64,000 nucleotides of DNA from Streptomyces bungoensis. GTDB taxonomy: Bacteria; Actinomycetota; Actinomycetes; Streptomycetales; Streptomycetaceae. The notes below the pieces were generated by a model, which worked only from the letters and a program-made list of their open reading frames with translations, did no database searches and was not told the origin of the DNA. The stretch lies in the NCBI RefSeq assembly GCF_001514215.1, contig NZ_KQ948856.1:62001-126000 (forward strand), read 5' to 3'. The translations under genes and the position numbers were made by a program. This document shows, in pieces, positions 25,138 to 33,200 of the stretch (position 1 is its first letter; the number at the start of each line of letters is the position of its first letter).

Positions 25138-26418
25138 TCACGGGGCGCGGTCCGGCATCACCCCGCTGAGCAGGAACGCCACGTTCCGCTCGGTCTCCGT
25201 CCAGGCCCCGGTGTCGAGTTGGACGGACTGCAGCAGGGCGCACTCGACCCGGTATCCGTGTTCGGTCAGGTCGCGGCCGATGAGTTCGGCCTCGTCGCGG
25301 GTCGCGGCGTGGGTGACGACGCGCCGCGGACGGCGGTCGGCGACCGCGGAGACCACGGCCGCTCCCCCGCCGCCGACCCGCACGACGTCCGGTTCGGGGA
25401 GGTTCTCGAGGATGTGCGGGGCGGTGCCCTGCACCACCTGGAGGTGTACGCCGAAGCGGCGCGCGGCCGATTCGGTGCGGGCGCAGGCGTCGGGCAGCCG
25501 GTCGACGGCGATGACGGCGGCCCCGGCGCGCGCGGCCTCGGTGGCGAACGCGCCGCTGCCGCAGCCGATGTCCCAGACGAGGTCGCCGACCCGGGGCCCG
25601 AGATGGGCCAGTTGGGCGGCCCGCAGCAACTGGGTCTCCCCTTCGCCGAGCCCGCCGTGCCCGCCCGGTGTGCCGTGTGCACCCGGGGCGCCCGGCGCAC
25701 CGGGCCGGCCGTGCTCGGCGTGCGCGCCGTACGCGGCGTCCGGCTGCACCCAGCCGCGCGGGCCGGCGCCCGGGTCGCGCCCGGCGATCCAGCCGCCGCC
25801 CTCCCCCGCACCGGCCGGACCGCCGATCACGATGACGACGTTCGGGTCGCGCCAGGTGTGGTCGGCGGCCTTGTCGGAGGTGACGACGCTCACCTGCTCG
25901 CGTTCGGTGCCCAGTTCCTCGCAGATGACGAAGGTGCGGTGGACTCCTTCGAGCAGCAGCCCGAGTTCGGCGGGGCCGGCGCCCGGCGAGGTGAGGACGG
26001 CCACCTTGGTGTGGGCGCGGCAGACGTTCACGGCCCGGCGCAGGGTGCGCGGGTGGGCGACGACCACCTGGGCGTCGTCCCAGGGCATGGCGGCCCGGGC
26101 GAAGGCGGCGGCCACCGGGGAGACGGCGGGGACGACCTCGACCTCGAGGCCGAACTCCGGGTCGCGCAGGGTCCGTACGACACCGAAGAAGCCGGGGTCG
26201 CCGTCGGCCAGGACGACCGCGGTGCCCCGGTGGGCGGCGATGCGGCGGGCGGCCAGGGCGACGCTGCCGAGGCGGACGCGTTCGGCGGCGGGCGGGATCT
26301 CGGGGAGCGCCAGGTGGTGGGCGGCGCCCGCCACCAGCGTGGCGGCGCCGAGGGCGGCGCGTGCCGCGTCGGTCGGCGGCGAGCCGTCCCAGCCGATCAC
26401 CGTGACCCGGTCGGCCAT
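25138..26418 (-). CDS. cobL: Precorrin-6Y C5,15-methyltransferase (decarboxylating), CobL (CbiE-CbiT)
   Basis: A 426-residue bifunctional corrin enzyme. Residues 1-205 form the CbiE methyltransferase (VTVIGWDGSPPTDAARAALG, VLADGDPGFFGVVRTL). Residues about 265-425 form the CbiT part (AAQLAHLGPRVGDLVWDIGCGSGAFATEAARAG, an intact S-adenosylmethionine-binding motif). It methylates C5 and C15 of precorrin-6Y and removes the C12 acetate carboxylate. Between the domains lies a Gly/Ala/Pro-rich segment of about 60 residues that includes collagen-like G-x-y runs (GRPGAPGAPGAHGTPGGHGG). This linker is unusual. Single gene beside bluB-cobT. Confidence 0.9.
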   Translation of the reverse strand: MADRVTVIGWDGSPPTDAARAALGAATLVAGAAHHLALPEIPPAAERVRLGSVALAARRIAAHRGTAVVLADGDPGFFGVVRTLRDPEFGLEVEVVPAVSPVAAAFARAAMPWDDAQVVVAHPRTLRRAVNVCRAHTKVAVLTSPGAGPAELGLLLEGVHRTFVICEELGTEREQVSVVTSDKAADHTWRDPNVVIVIGGPAGAGEGGGWIAGRDPGAGPRGWVQPDAAYGAHAEHGRPGAPGAPGAHGTPGGHGGLGEGETQLLRAAQLAHLGPRVGDLVWDIGCGSGAFATEAARAGAAVIAVDRLPDACARTESAARRFGVHLQVVQGTAPHILENLPEPDVVRVGGGGAAVVSAVADRRPRRVVTHAATRDEAELIGRDLTEHGYRVECALLQSVQLDTGAWTETERNVAFLLSGVMPDRAP

Positions 26419-26542
26419 CGTTCGTCTCTCTCCAGGTCGTCGCGGGTCGTCAGGGGTACGGGCCTGTGGGCAGGCTCCGTGAGAGTACCCGGTGAAGCTG
26501 TCGGCCGCGCGCGGGGGCGCGGCCCGCGGGGTCCGGCGGGCG

Positions 26543-27181
26543 TCAGTTCCAGTCGGAGTAGGAGGTGAACTCGCCGGTCTCGGCGAGCTCTCCGTCGGCC
26601 CCCTCCAGGTCCTCCGGGAGCAGGCTCCACACGATGAAGTCGGTGCGCATGTCGGTCCAGGTGCCGTCCTCGGCGCGGACGTGGGCTATGCAGGCGTTGC
26701 GCAGGACGCCCTCGCTGATGCCGCCGATCTTCTGCGCGACCTGCTGGGAGGCGGTGTTGTCGGCGGCGGTGCGGATCTCGATGCGCTCGAACTTCTGGTC
26801 GCCGAACAGCCACTGGGCGGTGGCGAGCGCGGCCTCGGAGGCGTACCCCTCGCCGCGGGCCCAGGGGGCGATGATGTACGACAGCTCGGTGGAGCGGATG
26901 TGCCAGTCGGTCTTGGTCAGCTGGACGACGCCGACCAGGCGCTGGGTGAGGAACTCGGTGACGGCGAGGTCCAGGCCGCGGCCGGCGGTGCGTTCGGCGG
27001 GCGTGTACGCGGTGATCCAGTGCCGGGCGCTCTCCTCGGTGAACGGCTGGGGGACGTCGGTCCAGGCGGCGATCTGCTCGTCGTTCATCATCTCGGCCAG
27101 TGCGGGCACGTCGTCCTCGTCGAGGGGACGCAGCACCAACCGCTCCGTGCTGATGGAGACGTTGGGGAAGGTGCTAGTCAT
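26543..27181 (-). CDS. GNAT N-acetyltransferase (RimJ/RimL-like)
   Basis: A 212-residue GNAT of the RimJ/RimL/ribosomal-protein type: ISTERLVLRPLDEDDVPALAEMMND at the start, IIAPWARGEGYASEAALATAQWLF (acetyl-CoA loop) and IRTAADNTASQQVAQKIGGISEGVLRN. The start MTSTFPNVSIS is chosen because GGAG precedes it at 8-9 bp spacing and it lines up with the family. The C-terminal 45 residues (DGTWTDMRTDF...SYSDWN) are longer than in RimJ. Protein or small-molecule acetylation is possible. Transcription from metNIQ is separated by a terminator. Confidence 0.82.
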   Translation of the reverse strand: MTSTFPNVSISTERLVLRPLDEDDVPALAEMMNDEQIAAWTDVPQPFTEESARHWITAYTPAERTAGRGLDLAVTEFLTQRLVGVVQLTKTDWHIRSTELSYIIAPWARGEGYASEAALATAQWLFGDQKFERIEIRTAADNTASQQVAQKIGGISEGVLRNACIAHVRAEDGTWTDMRTDFIVWSLLPEDLEGADGELAETGEFTSYSDWN

Positions 27182-27285
27182 GCGCCGCTCCGTAACCTTC
27201 TGCAGAAGTTCCTCTAAGACACCGTCAGGACCGCCGGGCCCCGCTGAACTGCCCAGCATGCAGCATGAAACCACCGAACAGCACA

Positions 27286-27320
27286 ACGGGGCCCACTCCT
27301 CGTGAGGGAGTGGACCCCGT
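27286..27320 (-). terminator. Terminator of metNIQ
   Basis: ACGGGGCCCACTCC (27286-27299) pairs with 27307-27320 apart from one mismatch, over a 7-base loop. It lies 60 bp beyond the metQ stop on the minus strand. Confidence 0.75.
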
Positions 27321-27379
27321 GCGTGGCGATACGCCGTTTACGTGCCGCGGGCCGGGCGGCACGGCCGGCGGGAGGGTGC

Positions 27380-28210
27380 TCAGAAGGAGGGGACGACCGA
27401 GCCCTGGTACTTGTCCTCGATGAACTTCTTCACCTGGGGCGAGGTCAGCAGCTTGGCGAGCTTCTCGACCCGCGGGTCCTTCTCGTTGCCCTTCTTCACG
27501 GCGAGGAAGTTGCCGTACGGGTTGTTCTTCGCGGACTCCAGGAGGAGGGCGTCCTTGGCGGGCTTCAGGCCCGCGGGGATGGCGTAGTTGCCGTTGACCA
27601 CCGCGGCGTCGACGTCGTCCAGGGAGCGCGGGGTCTGGGCCGCCTCGACCTCCTTGAACCTGAGGTTCCTGGGGTTCTTGACGATGTCCTGCGGGGTGGC
27701 CTCGACGCCGGCGCCGGACTTGAGGGTGATGAGCCCGTTGTCGGCGAGCAGCTTCAGGGCACGGGCCTCGTTGGAGGCGTCGTTGGGGACCGCGACGGTC
27801 GCACCGCTCTTCAGCGCGTCGGCGCTCTTGACCTTGTGGGAGTAGAGGCCGAGCGGCTCCAGGTGCACCGTGACGACGGGCACGATGTGGGTGCCGCGCT
27901 TCTTGTTGAAGTCGTCGAGGTACGGCTTGGTCTGGAAGTAGTTGGCGTCCACCGAGCCGTCCTCGGTCGCCGTGTTGGGCGTGATGTAGTCGGTGAACTC
28001 CTTGACCTGGAGGTCGAGGCCCGCCTTCTTCGCCAGGTTGTCCTTGACGAAGTTCAGGATCTCGGCGTGTGGGGTCGGGCTCGCGGCGACGACCAGCGGT
28101 CCGCTGCGGTCGGCGGAGCCGGAGTCCTTGCCGGAACCGCAGGCGGTCAGCCCGAAGGTGAGGGCTCCGGCGGCGAGGACGGCGGTGGTGAGCTTGGCGG
28201 TGTTACGCAC
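27380..28210 (-). CDS. metQ: Methionine-binding lipoprotein MetQ
   Basis: A 276-residue NlpA/MetQ-type solute-binding lipoprotein. The signal peptide ends in LTACGSG, a lipobox with Cys at residue 24. The body has the family motifs PHAEILNFVKDNL, VDANYFQTKPYLDDFN, ATVAVPNDASNEARALKLLADNGLI and DVDAAVVNGNYAIPAGL. It should capture methionine for the metI-metN importer encoded directly upstream. The 128-bp metI-metQ gap, with a short hairpin, is large for an operon and may set a different binding-protein level. Confidence 0.92.
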   Translation of the reverse strand: MRNTAKLTTAVLAAGALTFGLTACGSGKDSGSADRSGPLVVAASPTPHAEILNFVKDNLAKKAGLDLQVKEFTDYITPNTATEDGSVDANYFQTKPYLDDFNKKRGTHIVPVVTVHLEPLGLYSHKVKSADALKSGATVAVPNDASNEARALKLLADNGLITLKSGAGVEATPQDIVKNPRNLRFKEVEAAQTPRSLDDVDAAVVNGNYAIPAGLKPAKDALLLESAKNNPYGNFLAVKKGNEKDPRVEKLAKLLTSPQVKKFIEDKYQGSVVPSF

Positions 28211-28267
28211 GAAAAGTGCCTTTCCTTAAGGGTGGTGCTGGTGGTGCGGCCCCGGATCAGGGGCTGT

Positions 28268-28282
28268 CGGCGCGAAGCGCCG
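28268..28282 (-). terminator. Short hairpin between metI and metQ
   Basis: CGGCGC-GAA-GCGCCG forms a 6-bp stem with a 3-base loop, between the metI stop and the metQ start. It may act as a processing or attenuation element inside the operon. Confidence 0.4.
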
Positions 28283-28338
28283 TCGTTGAGGGGTGGTGGT
28301 CGGGTGACGGGTGGGCGGACGGGGAGACTGTGGGGGGG

Positions 28339-29076
28339 TCAGGCGACCTTTCCGGTGCCGGCCCCGGCCGGTTCGCCGGCCTTCAGCAGGCGCAGCCTGG
28401 GCGCCGGTCCGGAGCGGCCGCCGCGGGCGTGCAGGGAGCGGGCGGCGAGGTCGCCGGCGAACTGGATGAGGGAGATGGCGACGGCGAGGATCAGCACGGT
28501 GATCCACATCAGCTGGGTCTCGAAGCGCTGGTAGCCGTAGCGGACGGCGAGGTCGCCGAGGCCGCCGCCGCCGACCGTGCCGGCCATGGCGGAGTAGCCG
28601 ATGAGGGCGATGACCGTGGTGGTCGTGCTGGCGATCAGCGACGGCAGCGCCTCGGGGACGAGGACCTTGCGGACAATGGTCCAGGTGTTGCCGCCCATGG
28701 CCTGGACGGCTTCGACGAGCCCGCCGTCCACTTCGCGGACGGCCGTCTCGACGAGGCGGGCGAAGAAGGGGATGCCGCCGATGGCGAGCGGCACGATGGC
28801 CGCGGTCGTGCCGATGGTGGTACCGGTGACCCAGCGGGTGAAGCTCATCAGGGCGACCATCAGGATGATGAACGGCATCGAGCGGCCGACGTTCACGATC
28901 TGGCCGGTCACCTTGTTGGCGACGAGGTTCTGCAGCAGCCCGCCGCGGTCGGTGAGGACGAGCAGGATGCCGAGCGGGAGCCCGGCGGCGACGGCGATCA
29001 GGGTGGACCAGAGCACCATCGAGAACGTCTCGGAACACGCCTGCGACAGCAGGGGCTGCATCTCCGACCAGGTCAC
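28339..29076 (-). CDS. metI: Methionine ABC transporter permease MetI
   Basis: A 245-residue permease of the MetI family: five predicted membrane helices and the EAA-like loop DGGLVEAVQAMGGNTWTIVRKVLVPEALP, which contacts the ATPase. FPRRGGLLQN-type residues are replaced here by TDRGGLLQNLVANKVTG, as usual in MetI. The start overlaps the metN stop by 4 bp (ATGA), so the two are translationally coupled. It forms the methionine channel with MetN and MetQ. The tail after the last helix (residues 225-245) is basic and Gly/Ala-rich. Confidence 0.93.
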   Translation of the reverse strand: MTWSEMQPLLSQACSETFSMVLWSTLIAVAAGLPLGILLVLTDRGGLLQNLVANKVTGQIVNVGRSMPFIILMVALMSFTRWVTGTTIGTTAAIVPLAIGGIPFFARLVETAVREVDGGLVEAVQAMGGNTWTIVRKVLVPEALPSLIASTTTTVIALIGYSAMAGTVGGGGLGDLAVRYGYQRFETQLMWITVLILAVAISLIQFAGDLAARSLHARGGRSGPAPRLRLLKAGEPAGAGTGKVA

Positions 29077-30116
29077 TTCGCACCCTCCTCGACCAGCACC
29101 GGCTCCTGGTGCCGGGCCCCGACGACGTCGATCCGCAGCCCCTGTTCGCGCAGGAAGCCGACCGGCACCACGTTGTCCTCGTAGCGGCCGGGCAGTTCGA
29201 TGCGCATGCGGCCGATCTGGAGGCCGCCGACGGTGTCGATGGCGGCGCCGAGGATCGAGATGTCGATGTTGTAGGTGCGCGAGAGCTGGGAGATGACCGG
29301 CTGGGTGGCGGCCTCGCCGTGGAAGGTGACGTCGAGGACGGTCCGGTCGGCGCCGGTGGCCTCGCCGCCCACCGGGAAGAGCGCGGTGGCCAGCGCGGAG
29401 CCCGGGGTGGCCAGCAGCTCGCTGACCGTGCCGTGCTCGACGATCCTGCCCCTCTCCATCAGGGCGGCGGAGTCGCAGACCGACTTCACGACGTCCATCT
29501 CGTGGGTGATGAGCAGCACGGTCAGGCCGAGCTGCCGGTTCAGGTCGCGCAGCAGCTGGAGGATGGAGCGGGTGGTCTCCGGGTCGAGGGCGCTGGTGGC
29601 CTCGTCGGAGAGCAGGACCTTGGGGTCGCCGGCCAGGGCGCGGGCGATGCCGACGCGCTGCTTCTGGCCGCCGGACAGCTGGGCGGGGTAGGCCCTGGCC
29701 TTGTCGGCGAGGCCGACCAGGTCGAGCAGTTCGAGCGCCTTGCGGGAACGCTCCCTCCCCGACGTGCCGAGGATCTCCAGCGGCAGTTCGACGTTGTCCT
29801 GCACGGTCCGCGAGGACAGCAGGTTGAAGTGCTGGAAGACCATGCCGATGCGGCTGCGGGCGCGGCGCAGTTCCCGGCCCGCGCGCGGGCCGCGTCCGGC
29901 GAGCGCGGTGAGGTCCTGGCCGGCGACGGTCACGGTGCCGGCGGTGGGGCGCTCCAGCAGGTTGACGCAGCGGATGAGGGAGGACTTCCCGGCGCCGGAC
30001 TGGCCGATGACGCCGTAGACCTCGCCTTCGCGGACGTGGAGATCGACGCCGTCCAAGGCGGTGACCTCACGGCCGCGGGAGCGGTAGACCTTGGTCAGGC
30101 CCGTGGTGGTGATCAC
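29073..30116 (-). CDS. metN: Methionine ABC transporter ATPase MetN
   Basis: A 347-residue ABC ATPase with a C-terminal NIL (methionine-sensing) domain. It has Walker A (GQSGAGKSS), the signature LSGGQKQRVGIARAL, Walker B (VLLSDEATSALD) and the H-loop (LLITHEMDVV). Residues about 270-345 are the NIL domain that lets internal methionine inhibit transport. The start is GTG at 30114-30116 with only a weak ribosome site. The leader peptide at 30339-30383 and several hairpin-forming segments lie in the long 5' region, so expression is probably set by attenuation. Heads metN-metI-metQ. Confidence 0.94.
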   Translation of the reverse strand: MITTTGLTKVYRSRGREVTALDGVDLHVREGEVYGVIGQSGAGKSSLIRCVNLLERPTAGTVTVAGQDLTALAGRGPRAGRELRRARSRIGMVFQHFNLLSSRTVQDNVELPLEILGTSGRERSRKALELLDLVGLADKARAYPAQLSGGQKQRVGIARALAGDPKVLLSDEATSALDPETTRSILQLLRDLNRQLGLTVLLITHEMDVVKSVCDSAALMERGRIVEHGTVSELLATPGSALATALFPVGGEATGADRTVLDVTFHGEAATQPVISQLSRTYNIDISILGAAIDTVGGLQIGRMRIELPGRYEDNVVPVGFLREQGLRIDVVGARHQEPVLVEEGAK

Positions 30117-30507
30117 GTGGGTTTTCCGTCACTGTCGAGTGCGCGGGCGTGGGTGTGCCCGGGCACGGGTGCATGCGTGGCATTCGGTCAGGGACGCGGC
30201 ACGGTTCTCGCAGGGGCGAGGGAACCGGGGAGAACGTCGTGTGCGCCGGCGGGCGTCGGTCCGGGACGCCGCTCGGGCGGCGCGGACAGGCCGCGGCTCT
30301 CGCTTCGGGGCGCGAGGCTCAGGTGGTGCGGGGGCCCTCTAGAAGGCGCACATTCGACACATACAGCGAGCACCGGGCGTCATGGTCGCCTCGGTCGCAG
30401 GAGTGCGGGTGCTCGTCGTGGTCATGCGATCAGTAAACCAGACCCACGGTGCTGACAGGCCGCCGCCGTCCGCATGCTGGACAGCCGTGGACAGCGGCGG
30501 GCGGTGC
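30117..30507 (-). other. Leader region of metNIQ
   Basis: A 391-base gap that holds the leader peptide gene and a structured 5' untranslated region of metN. A stem of GGTTCTCGC with GCGAGGGAACC (30203-30226, imperfect) and other GC-rich stems could serve as attenuator elements. I looked for SAM-type riboswitch conserved cores and saw none. Confidence 0.5.
30339..30383 (-). CDS. Cys/Met-rich 14-residue leader peptide upstream of metNIQ
   Basis: A complete small frame with ATG at 30381-30383 and TAG at 30339-30341 encodes MTPGARCMCRMCAF. It has three Cys and two internal Met in six consecutive residues (CMCRMC). A GAGG ribosome site lies 5 bp upstream. It lies 222 bp before the metN start in the same direction. 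Stalling at Cys or Met codons could switch downstream structure, as in known amino-acid attenuators. The leader role is inferred; the frame and its composition are seen. Confidence 0.6.
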   Translation of the reverse strand: MTPGARCMCRMCAF

Positions 30508-31158
30508 TCAGCCGCGTCGGGAGATCTCCACTCCCTCGTCGGTGACCAGTGCCGACAGGGCCGACAGGTCGTTCACCACCAGGTCGGCGGTCAGCTCCTC
30601 GGCCCGGTGGGTTGTGGCCAACGCCACGGTGGTCATGCCGGCCGCGCGGCCCGCCTGGAGTCCGGCGGGGGCGTCCTCGAAGACCACGCAGTGGGCCGGG
30701 TCGACGCCGAGCTGCCGTGCGGCGAGCAGGTAGGGCTCGGGGTCGGGCTTGCCTCGGGTGATGTCGTCGGCGGTGATCAGGGTCTTGGGCAGGATGCCGA
30801 CGGCGTCCAGCCGGGCCTCGGCCAGGCGCCGGGTGGCGGAGGTGACGACGGCCCAGCGGTCGGCGGGCAGGGAGTCCAGGAACTCCCGCGTGCCGGGCAG
30901 GAGCCGCACGCCCCCGTTCGGCACGTCCTCCACCTCCAGCTGCTCGACCCGGGCGACCGCCTCGGGCACGAGCCGGGCGGGCAGCAGGTCGGCGACTATG
31001 TCCACGGCGGGCCGGCCGTGCAGTTCCACGCGCCGGAACTCCTCGGCGGTGATCCCGTACTCGCCCGCCCACCGGGTCCAGCAGCGCTCGACGGAGTCGA
31101 GGGAGGAGACCAGGGTGCCGTCGTTGTCGAACAGGAGGGCGTGTGCGTGGATCGTCAT
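30508..31158 (-). CDS. HAD-superfamily sugar-phosphate phosphatase/phosphoglucomutase-like
   Basis: A 216-residue HAD hydrolase of the beta-phosphoglucomutase/sugar-phosphatase subgroup. Motif I is LLFDNDGTLVSS (D-x-D), motif II is VVTSATRRL, motif III is the Lys in ITRGKPDPEPYL, and motif IV is VVFEDAPAGLQAGRAAGM. The helical cap (residues 18-85) is of the C1 type. It probably removes phosphate from a small sugar phosphate such as 2-deoxyglucose-6-phosphate or glycerol-3-phosphate; sequence does not settle which. The start MTIHAHALLF fits the fold. Single gene. Confidence 0.85.
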   Translation of the reverse strand: MTIHAHALLFDNDGTLVSSLDSVERCWTRWAGEYGITAEEFRRVELHGRPAVDIVADLLPARLVPEAVARVEQLEVEDVPNGGVRLLPGTREFLDSLPADRWAVVTSATRRLAEARLDAVGILPKTLITADDITRGKPDPEPYLLAARQLGVDPAHCVVFEDAPAGLQAGRAAGMTTVALATTHRAEELTADLVVNDLSALSALVTDEGVEISRRG

Positions 31159-31227
31159 GGCTTCGACCCTACGGCGTACGCCGGGGTCGGCGGCGTGCGC
31201 CCGATTCGGCCGTAATAAGGTCACGGC

Positions 31228-31587
31228 ATGCTCAACGCCCTGACGCTGGTGACCGGGGTCGCCGCGCTGCTGCTCGCCGCCTGGTGCGGCTGGGCCGCCT
31301 ACCGGGACCAGCCGACCAAGGACTGGCACTTCATCGGCATGGCCGTGGTGTCGCTGCTGGCGGTGGTCCAGCTGGTCGTCGGCATCGTGCAGCTGGCGCG
31401 GGGCGAGAAGCCGGCCCAGGGCACGACGATCTTCGTGGCCTATCTGCTGGGCGCCTTCGCGTGCGTTCCGGCGGCGGGCCTGATGTCGCTGGCCGAGCGG
31501 ACGCGCTGGGGCTCGGTGACGGCGGCGGCCGGCGGTGTGGTGCTGGCCGTGCTCGAGGTGCGGCTCTACGACATCTGGGGAGGCTGA
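31228..31587 (+). CDS. Small four-helix membrane protein, unknown function
   Basis: A 119-residue integral membrane protein with four hydrophobic helices (residues 4-24, 36-57, 66-88 and 95-115) joined by short loops (RDQPTKDWHF, ARGEKPAQGT, AERTRWGS). It is the first of two genes in a tight pair: the next GTG start follows its stop after one base. The pair may form a two-subunit membrane complex. I do not recognise a functional family. Confidence 0.75.
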   Translation: MLNALTLVTGVAALLLAAWCGWAAYRDQPTKDWHFIGMAVVSLLAVVQLVVGIVQLARGEKPAQGTTIFVAYLLGAFACVPAAGLMSLAERTRWGSVTAAAGGVVLAVLEVRLYDIWGG

Positions 31588-31588
31588 G

Positions 31589-32017
31589 GTGACGGCGGTG
31601 GAGGAGAAGCCGGGCCGGCTCATCAGCGGGCCGGGCATGCTGCTCGTGTGGTTCTACGGCGTGATGGTCGTCGGCGCGGTCTCCCGCTCGGCGTACCAGA
31701 TCGCCACCGACTTCGGCCGGGCGCCGCTCGCCTACTCCCTGTCGGCGGTGGCGGGCCTGGTGTACGGCTTCATCACGTACACGCTGGTGCGGGGCGGCGA
31801 GACCGCGCGCCGGGTGGCGCTGGTGTGCTGCGCCGCGGAGCTCGCGGGCGTACTGATCGTGGGCACCTGGACGGTGGTCGAGCCGTCGGCCTTCCCCGAT
31901 GCGACCGTGTGGTCGGACTACGGCATGGGGTACGTGTTCATCCCGGTGCTGCTGCCGCTGACGGCGCTGTACTGGCTGCGCAGGTCGGCGGTGCGCAGGC
32001 CCGGCCCGGAGGCCTGA
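31589..32017 (+). CDS. Four-helix membrane protein, partner of upstream gene
   Basis: A 142-residue membrane protein with four helices (about residues 15-35, 50-68, 80-98 and 115-135). The start is the GTG at 31589-31591 (VTAVEEKPGRLISGP), one base after the upstream stop, so translation is coupled. The outer loop between helices 3 and 4 (TWTVVEPSAFPDATVWSDYGMGY) is the most distinctive part and looks conserved. Function unknown; the pair is inferred to work together. Confidence 0.75.
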   Translation: MTAVEEKPGRLISGPGMLLVWFYGVMVVGAVSRSAYQIATDFGRAPLAYSLSAVAGLVYGFITYTLVRGGETARRVALVCCAAELAGVLIVGTWTVVEPSAFPDATVWSDYGMGYVFIPVLLPLTALYWLRRSAVRRPGPEA

Positions 32018-32050
32018 CCCGCGCACGGCCCGGCAGGACCTGGTACGGCG

Positions 32051-32554
32051 TCAGGCGGTCGCCGCGAACGAGTCGGCGGCGACCTGCTTCTCCAGGACGA
32101 TCATCTCCACGCCGTCGGCGCCCTGGGAGCGGCCCACCGCCTCGTAGCCGACGCGCCGGTAGAGCCGGAGGTTGCCCTCGCTGCGGTGTCCGGTGTGCAG
32201 GCGGAACCGGGTTGCGCCGCGCTGTTCGGCGAGGGCGTTCTCGGCCGCGCGGAGCAGCCGGGCGCCGATGCCGTGGCCCTGCAGGCGGGGGTGGACGCAC
32301 AGCCTGCCGATGCGGGCGGAGCCGTCCTCGGTGACCCTGCCCCGCACGGAGCCGACCACCTCGTCGCCGAGCCGGGCGACGAAGACGCAGTCGGAGGCCA
32401 CTTCCCGGCGGAGGGAGTCGAGGCTCTGGACGAGCGGGTCGATGTGGTAGTTGCCGTACAGCGCCGCCTCGCTCTGGAAGCAGAGGTACTGGAGCTTGAG
32501 GATCTGCTCCGCGTCGTGCTCGGTCGCCCCCGAGATGGTCACGCTCATGCCCAT
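32051..32554 (-). CDS. GNAT N-acetyltransferase
   Basis: A 167-residue GNAT: VTISGATEHDAEQILKLQYLCFQSEA, then RIGRLCVHPRLQGHGIGARLLRAAEN (acetyl-CoA loop) and TGHRSEGNLRLYRRVGYEAVGRSQ. It ends just after VEMIVLEKQ. The start at 32552-32554 (MGMSVTIS) is chosen because GGGAGG precedes it by 9 bp; two further in-frame starts differ only slightly. Substrate unknown. Single gene between the membrane pair and the sigma factor gene. Confidence 0.82.
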   Translation of the reverse strand: MGMSVTISGATEHDAEQILKLQYLCFQSEAALYGNYHIDPLVQSLDSLRREVASDCVFVARLGDEVVGSVRGRVTEDGSARIGRLCVHPRLQGHGIGARLLRAAENALAEQRGATRFRLHTGHRSEGNLRLYRRVGYEAVGRSQGADGVEMIVLEKQVAADSFAATA

Positions 32555-32599
32555 GTGCGCATGCCTCCCGCTCACCTGATCACCGGTCGTTCCCCACTT

Positions 32600-33106
32600 C
32601 TATCCCCGCGCTTGTCGGGCCACAACCTCCGGCGCCAGCAATCGCCGCAGACATCCCAGACATCGGGAGCGTTCCGGGCCCAGAGCGCCCTGTGAGATAC
32701 CCAACTCCCCCGCGATCTCACGGTAGGTCGGGTCCTCGGGCGACAGCAGCGCCTCCAGCAGGCGGGGGCAGCGGCCGGGCAGCCGGCGCACCGCCGCGCG
32801 CAGGGCGCGGTACCGGGCGGCGGTGAGCGCCGTCTGCTCGGGACCGGGACGGGCCTCGTCGGCCGGCTCGGCGTCGTAGGGCCGTTCGAGGCGGGCGGTA
32901 CGACGGCTGCGGCGCGCCTCGGCACGGACCGCCCTGCGCAGCCACTCGGGCGGGTCGGACGGTGGCGCGCCGGCCTCCAGGCGCTCCAGCAGCCGCAGCC
33001 AGACGGCCTGCTCCAGATCGCCCGGCTCGCTCCCGGAGGCGGGGGCCTCGGCGGAGGCTTCGGCGGTGAGCAGGGGCCGCAGGGCGGCTACCAGGTCGTG
33101 GGTCAC
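32600..33106 (-). CDS. ECF-type RNA polymerase sigma factor
   Basis: A 168-residue sigma-70 family protein of ECF size. Residues 30-75 resemble region 2 (DLEQAVWLRLLERLEAG..WLRRAVRAEARRSRR), though the core is weak. Region 4 is clear: RYRALRAAVRRLPGRCPRLLEALLSPEDPTYREIAGELGISQGALG, followed by RSRCLGCLRRLL with two closely spaced Cys. The start is GTG at 33104-33106 with no ribosome site, and the glpQ terminator hairpin ends 13 bp upstream. Leaderless translation or readthrough from glpQ are both possible. No anti-sigma factor is adjacent. Confidence 0.78.
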   Translation of the reverse strand: MTHDLVAALRPLLTAEASAEAPASGSEPGDLEQAVWLRLLERLEAGAPPSDPPEWLRRAVRAEARRSRRTARLERPYDAEPADEARPGPEQTALTAARYRALRAAVRRLPGRCPRLLEALLSPEDPTYREIAGELGISQGALGPERSRCLGCLRRLLAPEVVARQARG

Positions 33107-33118
33107 ACGCGTAAACGA

Positions 33119-33154
33119 CGCGTCGCCCCGGCGGCGGGTTGCCGGGGCGACGCG
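33119..33154 (-). terminator. Terminator of glpQ
   Basis: Perfect 14-bp stem, CGCGTCGCCCCGGC (33119-33132) with 33141-33154, over an 8-base loop. It lies 47 bp beyond the glpQ stop and 13 bp before the sigma factor start on the same strand. Confidence 0.8.
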
Positions 33155-33200
33155 GAGTCGGCCCGAACGGGGTGCGGTGGGCCGGACGGTTGACGGGGGC

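Noticed and set aside
30117..30507. SAM riboswitch upstream of metN
   Set aside because: No SAM-type conserved core could be seen on the minus strand; a leader peptide explains the long leader better.
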